NCBI RefSeq assembly: GCF_028640845.1
Contig: NC_080539.1
Span: 300,621,516 to 300,685,515, forward strand
Source of the DNA: Ahaetulla prasina
Taxonomy: Eukaryota > Chordata > Lepidosauria > Squamata > Colubridae
Direction of reading: 5' to 3'
Length of the DNA stretch: 64,000 nt
Shown here: piece by piece, positions 20,825-32,401 of the stretch
Layout: every line of letters begins with the position of its first letter
How positions within the stretch are numbered: the first letter of the stretch is position 1
The notes under the pieces: model-generated
Told to the model about the DNA's origin: nothing
Database searches by the model: none
Seen by the model: only the letters and a program-made list of their open reading frames with translations
Position numbers and translations under genes: made by a program

Positions 20825-21718
20825 TTTATTCACTATTTATTTATTTTATTTATTTTTATTTTCATCAAGCATGTATTTTATGACAGATGCAAGTGTAAAC
20901 ATAATTATAAATACATGAAAAGAATACAAATAAAAGAAAACATTAGGACAGGGACAGTAGGCATGCTGGTGCACTTATACTCTTAGGAATGGGGTGAGGT
21001 CTACAGTAGACAGTCTAAGGTTAAAGTTTTGGGGATTTGGGGAAGAAAATCTACCCCAAAGTTAGGTAGTGCATTCCAGGCACTGACCACTCTGTTACTG
21101 AAGTCGTATTTTCTGCAGTCTAGTTTGGATTGGTTTACCACGAGTTTATATCTATTGTGTGCTCTTGTATTCATTGGCTGGTAGGACATTGTAGCAGATG
21201 ATTTTATGTACTATGCTTAGGTCAGATCGAAGATGGTGAAGTTCTAAGTTGTCTAAGCCCAAAATTTCAAGTCTGGTGGTGTAAGGTATTTTGTTGAGAG
21301 CAGAGGAGTTGAGAGCTCTTTTTGTGAAATATCTCTGGACTCGTTCGATTCTATTAATGTCCGATATGCAGCACAGGTTCCAGATAGATGAGCTGTATTC
21401 AAGAATTGGTCTGGCAAAAGTTTTGTATGCCCTAGTTTGCAGTTCAATATTACCGGAGAAGAAACTACGGAAGATTAGGATAACAACTCTTAATGCTTTT
21501 TTAGCAATGCTGTTACAGTGAGCTCTGGCACTTAGATCATTTGAGATGAGTACTCCAAGGTCTTTGAGGGAGTGAGGGTAGAAGAAATGAAGAAATTGCA
21601 TAGCTTCAATTTCTTCATATGTATCTAGATCAGGAATTAATCCAGCATCTGAAATATAGGATAAGCCATGTTTGTTTCTAGGTTCTTCAGTTTCAAACCG
21701 ATTCCATTTGCCCTTCAA
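20825..21718 (-). pseudogene. Jockey/CR1-group LINE, C-terminal part of RT ORF plus 3' UTR
   Basis: A 188-codon minus-strand ORF (21,152-21,718) carries the region downstream of the RT catalytic core. DLGVLISNDLSARAHCN is the thumb-proximal block, followed by KTFARPILEYSSSIWN, DINRIERVQRYFTKRAL, TTRLEILGLDNLELHHLR and DLSIVHKII. This order is shared by the C-terminal parts of CR1, Jockey and related LINE ORF2 proteins. The catalytic YADD motif is absent because the copy is 5'-truncated at about 21,718. Downstream the 3' UTR ends in an (AATA)n-type tail (plus strand TTTATTTATTTTATTT near 20,835-20,862). The ORF is unusually long for a dead copy, suggesting it is fairly young. The exact clade is uncertain. 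Confidence 0.75.
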
Positions 21719-21872
21719 TCTTTAAAAATGGAAAGTGTATAAATGAAATTCATATTTTTACCAATAAAAAAGGAATTAAACCCAGGATCTCTAGTCATTC
21801 TAAAATTCCATTAGATATTTTACAGAGATATCAAGTGCTTCAAATTTCAATTACCCAGGTTCAATCACCCTA
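21719..21872. other. No gene recognised
   Basis: Short AT-rich spacer without recognisable content. Confidence 0.5.
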
Positions 21873-21990
21873 CAACAGTGATACTTGGGCTTGGGAAATT
21901 TAAGAGTAGTAGAATGCTGAGAATTGAAGCCCACTCCTCTTAAACCCCTCTTAAACTTGCTAACAATGAGAAACACTGCCCTACGACCAC
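21873..21990. repeat. Degenerate foldback related to the CTTGGCAA MITEs
   Basis: ACAGTGATACTTGGGCTTGG at the left and TAACAATGAGAAACACTG at the right look like eroded inverted ends, with GAGAATTGAAGCCCACTC between. Support is weak. Confidence 0.35.
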
Positions 21991-22202
21991 ATAAGATTCC
22001 AGCAGGCTCCAAGCACAGTTAGCAAATAGCCAGATCTGCAAATCTTTAAAATGTACAGATCTGCAGATCTTTACATTTCCCAGAATATTTAGAAGGAAAC
22101 TAAAATCCCAGCTCTCCATGCGTGTGATGCTGATGCTAAACATGTTCAGGAAGTTCTGCCATAAAAAAGGGCGCACTCAAACCATCCAATCCAGAGCATT
22201 TG

Positions 22203-22965
22203 AATAAAACAGAACAAAACAAAATTAATGACAGAGTCAGAAGGGATCTTGGAGATTTTCTAGTCCAACCCCCTGATCAAGCAGGAGACCCTATAACCGT
22301 GATGGCGAACCTATGACATGCGTGCCAGAGATGACACGCAGAGCCTTCTCTGTAAACACGCGCATCATCGCCAGCTGCTCTTCCAGGTTCCGTTGCATAA
22401 ATGCATGCTGGCCACCTGGTCCGGCACGCATGCACACTGGCCAGCTGCTCTCTTCTGGGTACTATCACACACATGTGCTATGGCCAGCTGTTCTCTTCCA
22501 GTTTCCGGTGCTCTGACATGCGTTCCAGTTTCGGCACTTGGTGCTGAAAAGGTTAGCCATCACTGCCCTATAACATTCTGGACAAGTGGCTGTCCAGTCT
22601 TTTCTTAAAAACCTCCAGTGATGGAGCACCTGTAACTTCTGAAGACAACCCATTCTACTGGTTGATTGTTCTGTCAGGCAATTTCTCCTTAGTTCTAGGT
22701 TGCTTGTCTCCCTGATTAGTTTCCATCCATTACTTCTTGTTCTGCCATCTTGCCTTTGGAAAGTAGGTTGACTCCCCCTTCTTTGTGGCAGCCCCTTAAA
22801 TATTAGAACACTGCTATCTTGTCATCCCTAGTCCTTCTTTTCACCAGACTAGAAATACCCAATCCCTGCAATATGTTTATATGTTTTAGCCTCCAGTCCC
22901 CTAATCATCTTTGTTGCTCTTCTGTGCACTCTTTCTAGAGTCTCAACATTTTTTTTCTTTCTCTG
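22203..22965 (-). mobile_element. CR1 LINE 3' end, minus strand
   Basis: The plus strand shows the classic CR1 3' end in reverse: GTCAGAAGGGATCTTGGAG, TCTAGTCCAACCCCCTG, then (after a MITE) ACATTCTGGACAAGTGGCTG, GTCAGGCAATTTCTCC and CTTGTTCTGCC. The tail side is an AACAAAACA-rich run. A hAT MITE (22,297-22,565) interrupts it inside the ACCCTATAACATT block. There is no intact coding sequence. Confidence 0.85.
22297..22565. mobile_element. hAT-type MITE inserted in CR1
   Basis: Inverted ends CCGTGATGGCGAACCTATG and AGGTTAGCCATCACTG. A perfect 8-bp duplication, CCCTATAA, flanks it (22,289-22,296 and 22,566-22,573). The interior is GC-rich with repeated GCCAGCTG words. Confidence 0.9.
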
Positions 22966-25012
22966 CAAATTTTTCTTATTCTGCAAATACCACTTGTATT
23001 TTACTTCCCTGATACATAGAATTAGGATAGATACTAAACCTGCTAATCAAAAGCAGCTTTCTTCACAGATTATGTGGGATGGATTTATAAAATCTGTAGT
23101 CTAACTAAAAATCTGAGGACTGCTAAATTAAGAAAGGCAGATTTTAGAAACCAGAGTGGCATGTCTAGATTAGATAAAACAAATATTGATGGTTAAAAAT
23201 CAAAGATCCCACTAGTAGCTGCATATTCTTCTATTTAATTTGGGTTTTCCCTTTCCCTATAATCACAGTATCCACTAAATATGCCTTCTAACTGCAAACA
23301 ACTTCTATTTGTAGAAAAGACATCCCCATGGAACAGAAAGTCCACTAATTCAGGATAATTACTAACAGATACCACACCCAGGTAACTACACTGAAATTAT
23401 AATGCAATATGTAAAAGAAAACCTCTATCAGCCAAAGTAGAAGGAAAGAAACTATTTTGGACCATTGGATAGTCTGAGCACAGCCATACATGAGTGAAAG
23501 GGTTTGGTTAGGAAGAGAAGAATCAGGCACAATAATCTTTCATTATTTAGACAGTACTCCCTCCAATCTCAGTCTATCCAAAGGTTGATGGTGAATTAGC
23601 AATAGGCAGCCTAAGACTGGTTTCTGCCAGACAAATAGGGAGACATATCATAGGTCACAAACCCACAAAATTCCTCCTTCACCTCTTTTCCATGATGGAT
23701 GAGAAGGTCAAGCTAAGAGGAATCCGTGGATTTATGTCTTATACAGCTCAGTCTTTAGCTGGGCTGGTTCCCTATCTCTGAATCAAATATAAATGTCTTT
23801 TCATTGCAGACTAATTATGAAAATGAAACACATTAGAAAGTATTGTCGCGTTCCCAGTCCTATAACAGTCTTAAGAGGCAATCTTATTTTAGACAGGAAG
23901 AATGGTAACTCGCTCTGACAACTGATCTTTCCAACTGAGAAATTTCCACTTTGGAGCCAGAACACATACATTCAATTGTGCATTTGCTGAGGACACTGTT
24001 CAATATTACCTGCTTTTCCAAAATAAAGATTAAATGTAAAGGTATGGAATCTCAACACATGTGCACTAAAAAGCCCCCAAAAGCACCATGCTAGTATTTT
24101 TTTGCAGTGATCTCACCACAGAACCACAAGATCTAAAAACAGCCAGTGGGGGAAAAACCAGCAACTAGAATTAAAGAGGCAGTAGTTGGACAATTTGAGG
24201 TTTTACAAGATTCTACCACCAAGTATTCATTGTCTATCATTTTTCAGGGAAAACTATGTTATTTAGATCAAGGCTGAGCAGAGGGCACATCTGGAAAGAC
24301 GGTTACTTGTCTGAATAATTTGTGGTAATACTTTACTCCCATAGATTTAATGCAGCAAAAATAATTCTGCTTCCCACTGTAAATTCACATGAAGAAATTT
24401 TGCTTCTCTAGCAGGAAAAGGATGCAAAACATTTCTTAATTCTTGAACACATGCCTTTTGCATCAAATACTGGTTGATGGATCTTGGGATTTCAGGGAAG
24501 AGACATAGAGTTCACAAACCTGAAAACTACCTACCTACACCCCCCCCCTTGAAAGAAGCAATACAGTTACTATACCAAACAAAATAAGATAAGCTTACTT
24601 GGGTTCTTTTGGTTAAAAAATGAAAAAGGTTTTGTTGGGCTAACTTCTACTTACAATATCTACATAGGAAAATGAAGAGGAAACTGTAACAATTAAGTAA
24701 GTTAAAACATACCAATTGTACTCCTTCCAATTTACAATAATTTTCACTCTTTCTTTGCAGGAAACAGCATCAACTGTTTAAGTGTCCCTTATGTTGAATT
24801 GGAAGAAAGTCTAAAAAAGTCTACAAAGCTTATGCAATCATTACTGTGCGTTAGCCTTTATTTTAGCTGCCCCAGAGGGAGAGGGCTACCTCCCTAGTAG
24901 AAACTACTACATAAAGTTAAGGCCATCTGTTTCTCCTCTGGCATTATTCTCCCCCCAGCTTGAAGGAAAGAAAAGGGGCTTTGATAGGCCCAAGTACTCA
25001 GTCCCGGACAGA
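22966..25012. other. No gene recognised
   Basis: AT-rich sequence leading up to the CpG island. I see no convincing exon. If the island promotes leftward transcription, this would be intron 1; that is inference only. Confidence 0.45.
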
Positions 25013-25020
25013 GCTAAGGG

Positions 25021-25157
25021 CAGTGGTGGGATTCAAGTAATTTAACAACCGGTTCTCTGCCCTAATGATTTCTTCCAACAACCAGTTTACCAAATTGCTC
25101 AGAAAGTTAACAACCGGTTCTCCCGAAGTGGTGCGAACTGGCTGAATCCCACCACTG
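25021..25157. mobile_element. hAT-type MITE at the edge of the CpG island
   Basis: It begins CAGTGGTGGGATTCAAG and ends GCTGAATCCCACCACTG. A perfect 8-bp duplication, GCTAAGGG, flanks it (25,013-25,020 and 25,158-25,165). Internal AACAACCGGTTCTC is present twice. Confidence 0.93.
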
Positions 25158-26435
25158 GCTAAGGGTCCCTTGTAAGCATGGCCTCCCCCCCCGCCCCCCC
25201 TGCTCCCTATTAAAAGTCCCCTCTTCTCATCCTATTTAGGGACGAGGATGGCGCAAGAGCTATATTTGCAAAACGAGGTAAACACCACGGATGGAGCGCA
25301 ACAGCTGCCAAAGATTAATCTCACCCGTTGAGAGAAAGCGGCTGGCTTGCGCAGCCACTACCCCCTAAAAGGTGGGGGGTGGGAATCCTTTCGCCGGTTT
25401 CGGTTTGAAAGCAGTCTCGGATCTTCCCTTTTCCAATTCCAACCCTTCTCCGCCCCAATAATCCCTCCTCTACTGTTTAAACGGGGAGGGGAGGGGAGAT
25501 GGCCCCGGCGGGATTATTCTGGTCCTTATAACATTTTGCTACTTTTGTTACCGAACGGCAGTTTTTCTTTGCCACCGGCGCGAGAATAAACTAAGCAGGC
25601 TGCCTCTGAATGCAGAAATCCGGCTTTGGGGAAAGTAAAAAGAAAAGAAAGAAAAGAAAGAAAAGAAAACGATCGCCTTTGAATTCATTCGGCCTCTTGC
25701 TCTCGAGGCCCTCCCTTGTTCTTCGTCCCTGGCCCTTTCTGTCTTTCCCACCACCCACCCCCCGTTTCCTGCGGCGTCTATCAGCAAGTTCGGTAGATAT
25801 TGGGAATCCCGGGTTTGGGTGCAAGGGAGAACCCCCTCCTGCGCCTGGTGCAGGACCCAGACTTCTTACTGGATTGATATTAAACCGCTCTCCCTACTGG
25901 CAAAGCCTGATCCCGGGGATATAATCACTGCCAGGCAGGGAGAGGAGTTTTTGAGCGGCCAGCCAAGCAAGCGGGTGCAAAGCTTCAAACTACACCTCGG
26001 ATGGAGCGCGCAAAAGCCAGCAGATCGCCGCCTTCCCTGCAATTTCCCCCAGCAATTTTCTGTTGGTCTGAGTGCGGAGCTAGAAAAAGAGGCTGCAGCG
26101 GCAGCAGGCTTATCTCCCGACGCAGGTTCAACACGCGCACTCACGCATAGAATGGCACGAGCAAAGACTCCGCTCCAACCAGGCGGGCGAGAAAAGAACA
26201 AATAAATAACTAAATCACGCCTCGTGTGTTTTCATGTGCAGTGTTTGATACCTGGCAGGTCCCCGACGACTGGGTTTGCAAAACCATCCCATCTCTCTTC
26301 CTCCAAAGCCTTCAGCCTGAAACAGGCAACCAATGCCAAGTCCACTTCGCCCGGCTTGCAAACCGCCGGCTTGCCTTGCGGGAAGATCGTGCTATTAAAA
26401 TGGGATCGAACCCCCCTCCCCTTCCCGACACTTAC

Positions 26436-27045
26436 CTTTCCGCGGGGGCGGGGGAGGGCGTTCCTTCTTAACTCCCCCGATACAGATCCTTCCCGGTTTT
26501 TAGCGCGGTCTCATTGCATCCCGTGGTAGATTGTTGCCAGAATCTGCGGGGTGGGGAGGCGACGGGGGGTTGGGGGAATCTCCTTGACATGTCAGTCGAA
26601 GTTGCCTTCCCTTCGGCAGCTACGAGTCAGGGGGAAGAACGTAGGGAACTGCTCAGCTTTCGGCCGTGCACAGAAAAGGAATTAGGAAGGGAGGGGGCGT
26701 GCGAGCAGGGAGCCGGGGGAAGAAGAAGAGGAGGAGGAGGAGGAGGAGGAGGAGGATGAAGAAGCAGAGCGTGCGGTGGTGGGGGAGGAAGGCAAAAGAG
26801 GGAAGTGACGACTTGCAGTCCAGAGGATCAGCTTGGGCTTTTCCCTTCCCTCTCTCTCACACCACCCCAGTTTCAGAGGTTTCCCAGCATCTCAGCACCA
26901 GCCGGGGAAGCTCAGCGCCCGCTCGGCTTGTGGATGAGAAGGTGGGCACAGCTCGCCTTGGGCACAACTGCAGCGAGGGAAGGGACCAAATCAACAAAGC
27001 CAATCTGCCAGCCTCTCCAAGCTCCGCGTCACCCTGCCAGCCGGG
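26436..27045 (-). other. Putative non-coding first exon (minus strand)
   Basis: On the minus strand GCGGAAAG is followed by GTAAGTGT (donor GT at 26,435-26,434), an almost ideal splice donor. About 30 bases upstream of the proposed right end, the minus strand reads GGATAAATATGCAGG near 27,070-27,085, a TATA-like box. The interval between has only short minus-strand ORFs: one starting at 26,589 ends after about 40 codons and others end within a few codons, so it would be 5' UTR. The start site is a guess from the TATA spacing. This is a model to test, not an established exon. Confidence 0.3.
26548..26576 (+). promoter_or_regulatory. Potential G-quadruplex
   Basis: Four G runs (GGGG, GGGG, GGGGGG, GGGGG) lie within 29 bases inside the CpG island, separated by T, AGGCGAC and TT. 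A second, weaker cluster (GGGGAGGGGAGGGG) lies at 25,483-25,496. Confidence 0.5.
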
Positions 27046-27540
27046 AGCGAGAACTGCAAGCGAATTACAAGCCCTGCATATTTATCCTTCGCGACGCCGC
27101 GCGCAAGGAGGAGGAGGAGGAGGAAGGCGGCGGGGGAGGGAAAGGCGGTTTCGGACTCAAACGAGGACTTTGAAGCAAATCGCGAGGCTGGAAGCCGCAG
27201 GCGAGCCCCTCGCTATTATAGGAGCCCGGCCAGGGGCGGCCTTTCGGCCGCAGAGGGGAGGACAGGCCGGCGGTCAAGGAGCGCTCGAGTTTGGTGGCTT
27301 GAACTCGGCCAGAGAAAACACGAGAGGCGAGGGCGGGTGAAGAGCGGGCGCAAACGTGGCGAAACGTACCAGCCAGCCCGAGTCCTTTGCGTTTGGCAAG
27401 GACCTCCGGGAGAGCTTAAATTAGCCTTTTTGGAAATTGCTTAGGAGAGTCCGCCTTGGTTTAGGCGGCGTGGCGATGTTGGGGAAGCCACCTGACCTGC
27501 TGGTCGAGCACGGAAGAGCCCGTCCATTTGGGAGTCTTTC

Positions 27541-28263
27541 TTCACCCTAGTCAAATAACTACTTGGGAGGCAGCGGGAATATTTGAAGGCTAAAAATAGG
27601 ACGTGCCGCCTGGCAAATTACTGTTTGACTTTAGAAAGGAATGAGCTTGCTGGAAAATGTGGATTTGTTCAGCCTGGAAGAGGTTAACCTCTGAATGTTG
27701 GAACTGAGGGAAGCCAAGCAGAGAAGTTTCCTGACCCAGAATTGCCTCTCTATATTTGTCAGAAGCAAGCACTGGGAAAGGAGCTTGAAGAAATCTGGCC
27801 TAGCTCTTCTTTTATGGTGCTTTAGAGAGGGCTGCCTCCTTTGATGTGATGCCTCCTAAATGTAATGGACTACAGCACCCATCATCCTTCTCCTGTTCCA
27901 TGGGAGCATGTTCTTGAGAAGTTCAGCTGTCCTTTGGAATAAATGAGATGTACACACACACAGAGAGAGAGAGAGAGTGCAATAATTCACCAGGCTAGTT
28001 TTAAGATGAAGTGCCCTAATTTTATTTTGCTTTGTAAACAACAATGAGCATTGGGTGGGCTAGACATTGCTGTAATGCTTGTTTCCGTATATTGTCAATC
28101 ATCAGGAGATATATTACATTTTCCAGAGACTGGCTATCACTGATGAATCCTGAACACTTGGTGAACAGCATTCAAGACCATTTTGTGGCCTGAAATCTTG
28201 CTAAATTTGGAGAAAGAGACTGAACCTGGGGGGAAGTAGAGCATTCAGACCCAAAAGGGTGTC
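27541..28263. other. No gene recognised; (CA)n(GA)n microsatellite
   Basis: Downstream shoulder of the CpG island with a short ACACACACACAGAGAGAGAG run at about 27,953-27,977. No exon was recognised. Confidence 0.5.
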
Positions 28264-28374
28264 TTTCAATCTCAGCCACTTCAAGATGTGTAGAGTTCAA
28301 CTCCCCCCACAAGAATATTGGAAAATTCTGGGAGCTGAATTCCAAAAATCTTAAAGCGACTGAGATTGAAAGAA
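28264..28374. repeat. Degenerate foldback MITE
   Basis: TTTCAATCTCAGCCACTTC at the left pairs with AAGCGACTGAGATTGAAA at the right, with GTTCAACTCCC and GGGAGCTGAATTCC as inner inverted partners. It resembles an old member of the palindromic MITE group seen at 4,371. Confidence 0.65.
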
Positions 28375-29501
28375 ACTGTATTAGAGTGAGAAACAGGCTT
28401 ACTTCTAAGTAAAAACTTGCTCAAGAGTAGGATTTTATTCATAGGAAGGATTAGTTCTAATGGAAGCCATGGTGGGACATCAGGAATCTTGGTTTCACAA
28501 TTCTCATTTCCTAGCAGCCAATGCAGGAACTACACTATATTTCTGATTATTCCTGGATTCATTATAGCCTCAGATCTTGGGCTGGTTCAAAATACTGCTT
28601 TTGAACTAGGAGCTACCATATTTCCGCTGAACTCTAGGTTTGCTTTGCATGCTGCTAAGTTTTTAGATGGGGTGAATTCCTCATCTAGTGGCTGGCTTGG
28701 TTGCAACTGTTTTATCCTGCCTAAGACAAGGTATGAAAGCATTACAGGCTGTCGGTAAGTTAAAAAGAATGTCCTGTTTCACTTAGTTCATCTCTGCCAC
28801 CCAGTTCATTATCCAGAAGTACTGATGAATTTCTCCCATGTATCACAGGGAGGCATTACATTAACAGAAAAGATGGGGAAAGGATTGGAAGAAAATAAGA
28901 CAGGTGGTAACATTCAGCTGCTCTGGGAGGCACCTTCCAGTATATGGAAAAAGTATATGAAGCAGCAAAGGAAAAACGGTAAATTTATTTCACAACAGGA
29001 GGTCAATTACATTTGTGAGGTTTCAGTATTTTGCCCACTTAGCATCTGTTGGCTATTTTAGGCAGGTGCAAACATGTTCCCCTTCTTCCTTGGATCATCC
29101 TCCAGAGCCACTTTCATTGGACAGAGACAAAAAATAGGACTTTCAATCTGGTGCCATTCCCTGCACTTACCAGGAAGGTCAAATGCAAAATATGTATATT
29201 GGGGGAAGCTCAGTGGTGGAAGAACCAGCACTTTCTAATTACTCCTGTGTTCCCATTAGTCAAACAAGAAATGAATGGATATTTCACTTTCCTTTTTCCC
29301 ACCATTTCTCCCCCTTTTTAATATTTCCCCTGCCACTGATTTTGTTCCATCGTTTCTCCATCCTTGCTTCTATACTTTTTTCTTAGTTATAGAAGAAATC
29401 TTCTATAGGAAGGACCTGTAAAAGGAGGATTTCTAAACAGATCTTTTCCTAAAGAAAACCCTCCCTCTCTTTCACGAAAAGAAAACTACAATATATGCTT
29501 T
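28375..29501. other. No gene recognised
   Basis: The ORF of 113 codons at 28,417-28,758 and smaller ones beyond it show no recognisable domain, and their frames overlap. Confidence 0.45.
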
Positions 29502-29735
29502 GGGAGCCCTGGTGGTGCAGTGGTTAGAGTGCAGTATTGCAGGCAAACTCTGCCCACAGCCTGGAGTTCAATCCTGATGGGGCTCAAGGTTGACTCGGCT
29601 TTCCATCCTTCTGAGTTTGGTAAAATGAGGACTCATATTGTTGGGGGCAATATGCTGACATTGTAAACCACACAGAGAGTGTTGTAAAGCATTATGGGGT
29701 GGTATACAAGCCTAAATGCTAATGCTATTGCTATT
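29502..29735 (+). mobile_element. Sauria-type tRNA SINE
   Basis: Head GGGAGCCCTGGTGGTGCAG with A box TGGTTAGAGTGC, B-box-like GTTCAATCCTG, then GCTCAAGGTTGACTCGGC, TTGGTAAAATGAGGAC, TTGTTGGGGGCAATATGC, TGTAAACCACACAGAGAG and the ATGCTATTGCTATT tail. Essentially full length. Confidence 0.9.
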
Positions 29736-30689
29736 TTGATCTATGACTGCACCTTCTTTAATCAATTAACACATAATATATTAAGATCATTGGGGACTTT
29801 TCAGACCATAGGAGGGAATCTTAAATAGCTTTTTACCGATGATTGTGTTGCAGAGTTCCTAATCCTAGTTTCACAATTTTATTAAGCCTTACAGTTTGAC
29901 AGAGTGACAAATATTGCTAAAGCCATTCATAGTTTGCTAGGTGGAGACCAAAGGTAACACAAAAATGTGCCAGTGTTATAGAGGGGCATAATTTACACTA
30001 TAATATTATCTATTGATTTGTCTCCTGGAACCTCTCTTGGAAGTTTATTTGTTATCTATCAAATTTATATTTCCAAACCTATATTAACTGATAAATTTAG
30101 TCACAAGACACGGTATAACACAAATACCAATAAAACAATTCTATGTAGTGTCTTATTTCAAATGTTTTCAAATAAGGCTTCTTAAAAATTAGACTCATTT
30201 TTAAGTACGCTGGCTAATTAGCACTGCATTTTAGCTATAAAACTCATTTGGGCGCCAATCCTATTTAACTTGGATGTCAAAAAATAACACCCCAAACAAA
30301 ATTTCATTAGCACTTGATTCCAAGAATGTCATTTGTCTTCTCTGCAAAGGCTGCATGTGTTATTCCTCTATAAACAAAGAATAGAGGGTTTTTTTCCTAG
30401 ATTGCTATTTATAAAATAACTACAAGCTGCTCCAATTAAAACAAGCAGTTTGAGATGTAGCAAGCAGCAGCCTGAACTAGTCTGAGATTAGAGCTGAACA
30501 GTCACACCTGGTTAATATTTGGATGGAAAATGTCCAGCATGGAACCAGAACTGTGCTGGGAAATGCGGGGAAAGAAACAGATCTTGGAAGGAAACAATAA
30601 ACCACTTACATATTGTTGCCAAGAACAATATGCAACATGATCATGTCCATCAAGTCTAAGCAAGTGTTTCTTAAATCTTGGCAACTTTT
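29736..30689. other. No gene recognised
   Basis: AT-rich sequence without recognisable exon, RNA gene or repeat family. Confidence 0.5.
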
Positions 30690-30835
30690 TCCTATTTTCC
30701 CAACAACAACTCTGTGAGGTGGGTTGGACTGGGAGAGAGTGACTGGCCCAAAGTCGTGCCTAGCCAGCTTTCATGCTTAAGGTGACACTAGAAGTCACAA
30801 TCTTCCAGTTTCTAGCCTGGTGCCTTAAATCCACA
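30690..30835 (-). mobile_element. tRNA-derived SINE fragment
   Basis: The plus strand reads AACAACAACTCTGTGAGGTG, GGGAGAGAGTGACTGGCCC, AAAGTCGTGCC, TTCTAGCCTGGTGCCTTAAA. This is the minus-strand form of a squamate tRNA SINE whose head would read TTAAGGCACCAGGCTAGAA. Confidence 0.65.
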
Positions 30836-31254
30836 ACATCTTCAAAGTTGAGAAACATTGTGCTCTAGCAATTTTTCAAGTTTGCATAGACTAAATATTG
30901 TTTAGATCAAAGATATTCTATCAAAAGCTTTTTTTTATTGCTGCTATTGTATTTATTTGGGCTTCCACTCTTTTCTTAACACAATGTACCTTAGAATACA
31001 TTTCTTTATTACCAAAATATTTTTCAATACTATAAAATGCCTAGTTCATATTAAAGTAATAAAAAATGAGAAAAAAGCTAAATGATAGTTTTTTTGATGA
31101 TAGTTCTCTCTCTTTTTTGTAGAAGTTGTAGAACGTATATCTGTGCCTGTTACTTTTTTTCCAGGAAGAAAGCCTGAAGAATTGAACCAAGCAGTGATAG
31201 CAAAAGATTAACTTCAAAATCTTTTTTGTTGGATTAAAAACAATTAAGCAGCCT
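30836..31254. other. No gene recognised
   Basis: AT-rich spacer without recognisable content. Confidence 0.5.
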
Positions 31255-31440
31255 TTGTTGTTGTTAGTTGTGGAGTCATGTCCGACCCATCGCGACCCCA
31301 TGGACAATTTTCCTCCAGGCTTTCCTGTCCTCTATCATCCCCCGAGACCATTTAAGCTCACGGCCAATTGCTTCAGTGACTCCATCCAACCACCTCATTC
31401 TCTGCTGTCCCTTTCTTCTTTTGCCCTCAATCGTTCCCAG
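31255..31440 (-). mobile_element. Bov-B LINE 3' end
   Basis: The plus strand runs TTGTTGTTAGTTGTGGAGTC, TCCGACCCATCGCGACCCC, ATGGACAATTTTCCTCC, GCTTCAGTGACTCCATCC and TTTTGCCCTCAATCGTTCCC, the reverse complement of the Bov-B 3' terminus. It extends further into the element than the copy at 19,922 and is 5'-truncated. Confidence 0.88.
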
Positions 31441-31639
31441 ATAATACCTATCAAATCACTCTCAGAGAACTTACTGTTGTTCTAATAAAATTACGTAACA
31501 TGTTCCTAACTTCTTATAAAGTAGCTAGTATGCTGCCAGTTTTTAAAATGGGGTCTGCAAGATCATGTATTACATACTTTACAGTCTATTCTGCATGAAT
31601 TAATAAAAGTTACAATTAAAGAAAAATTGATCAGTGTAT

Positions 31640-31740
31640 ATACAGGTATTCCTCAACATAGGACTATAATTGAGTCCAGAGTTATAAGCCATGCCAGTTG
31701 TTAAGCAAGTTACTATGTTGTGGTCACACAACAATAGCAA
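31640..31740. repeat. Fragment of the dispersed TTAAG-type repeat
   Basis: CAGGTATTCCTCAACATAGG, TTGAGTCCAGAGTTATA and GTTGTTAAGCAAGTTAC resemble the repeat at 1,763. Confidence 0.45.
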
Positions 31741-32393
31741 CAATCCACTTCCATAGTGTTGCAATCTCTCTTGGCTAGCAAAGCCAAGCACTGCAAGAAT
31801 ATATCTCCTAGGATATGACAGCTCAAATAAGTAGACTTACTGTAGTAAAACTATGAAGTATTGTAAATTTCAGATAAGGCTATGTATCAAATGTAAACTC
31901 AAGTAGTAACTCATTATTCAGATTTCCCACACCTCTCTCTTCTGACCATTCTAAGTAAAAGGCTAGAAGCGAAATGTTTTTGGAATGGGAGAAACAGTTT
32001 GCACCTGTTCCTTATTTTATAACTGGCCTTGTCTGGTTTCAGACTGTTTATTTCTATGTGAAAACTATCACAAAAGTACTAGAGCCTAAAATAATTTGTA
32101 CAATATGTAGCTGACCTCAGGAATTTATTACACAAAATCGTAGCGATGGCAATCAACTTTGACAGCTTTAAAACAGAGGTTACACAAATTCATGGAAGAA
32201 TTGGTAAATGAATTGCTACTAGCATTTGGGTTAGGTTACATGTATTGTGTCAATCCAGGACTCATTTATTCAAAGAAGCCAGTTATTTTAAGATCAAATA
32301 TTCTGGATGAAGGCTTATATTCCTCAAATGCCTCTATAGGAGGCTGTCTTAGCCACAGTTCTATTATCTGTGGACAGGTGTTTGCACATGTGC
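31741..32393. other. No gene recognised
   Basis: AT-rich spacer. The 88-codon plus-strand ORF at 32,159-32,425 has no recognisable domain. Confidence 0.45.
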
Positions 32394-32401
32394 AAAGTTC
32401 C

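Larger units (their letters stand above)
25170..27540. promoter_or_regulatory. CpG island, candidate host promoter region
   Basis: GC and CpG content rise sharply relative to both flanks. The region holds GC boxes (GCGGGGGCGGGGGAGGGCG at about 26,441), a CCAAT at 26,326, G-rich runs, an (AAAGA)n run (25,636-25,668) and (GGA)n runs (26,717-26,757 and 27,107-27,125). Islands of this size in vertebrates usually mark gene promoters. The ORFs crossing it are low-complexity or lack domains, so I cannot name a gene. The only good splice donor I find (minus strand, 26,435) favours leftward transcription; the plus strand has a weaker GAG|GTAAAC at 25,277. Confidence 0.75.

Noticed and set aside
25248..25277. 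ATG with good start context followed ten codons later by GAG|GTAAAC, resembling a short coding first exon
   Set aside because: The peptide MAQELYLQNE is not recognised, the donor is weak, and no downstream exon was found. It remains only a possibility.
26666..27340. A 224-codon ORF in the CpG island
   Set aside because: It starts in a (GGA)n run giving poly-Arg, overlaps other long ORFs in different frames, and shows no domain. GC-rich islands produce such frames by chance.
28417..28758. A 113-codon plus-strand ORF just beyond the CpG island
   Set aside because: No domain, no Kozak-like context of note, and sequence composition like the flanking non-coding DNA.
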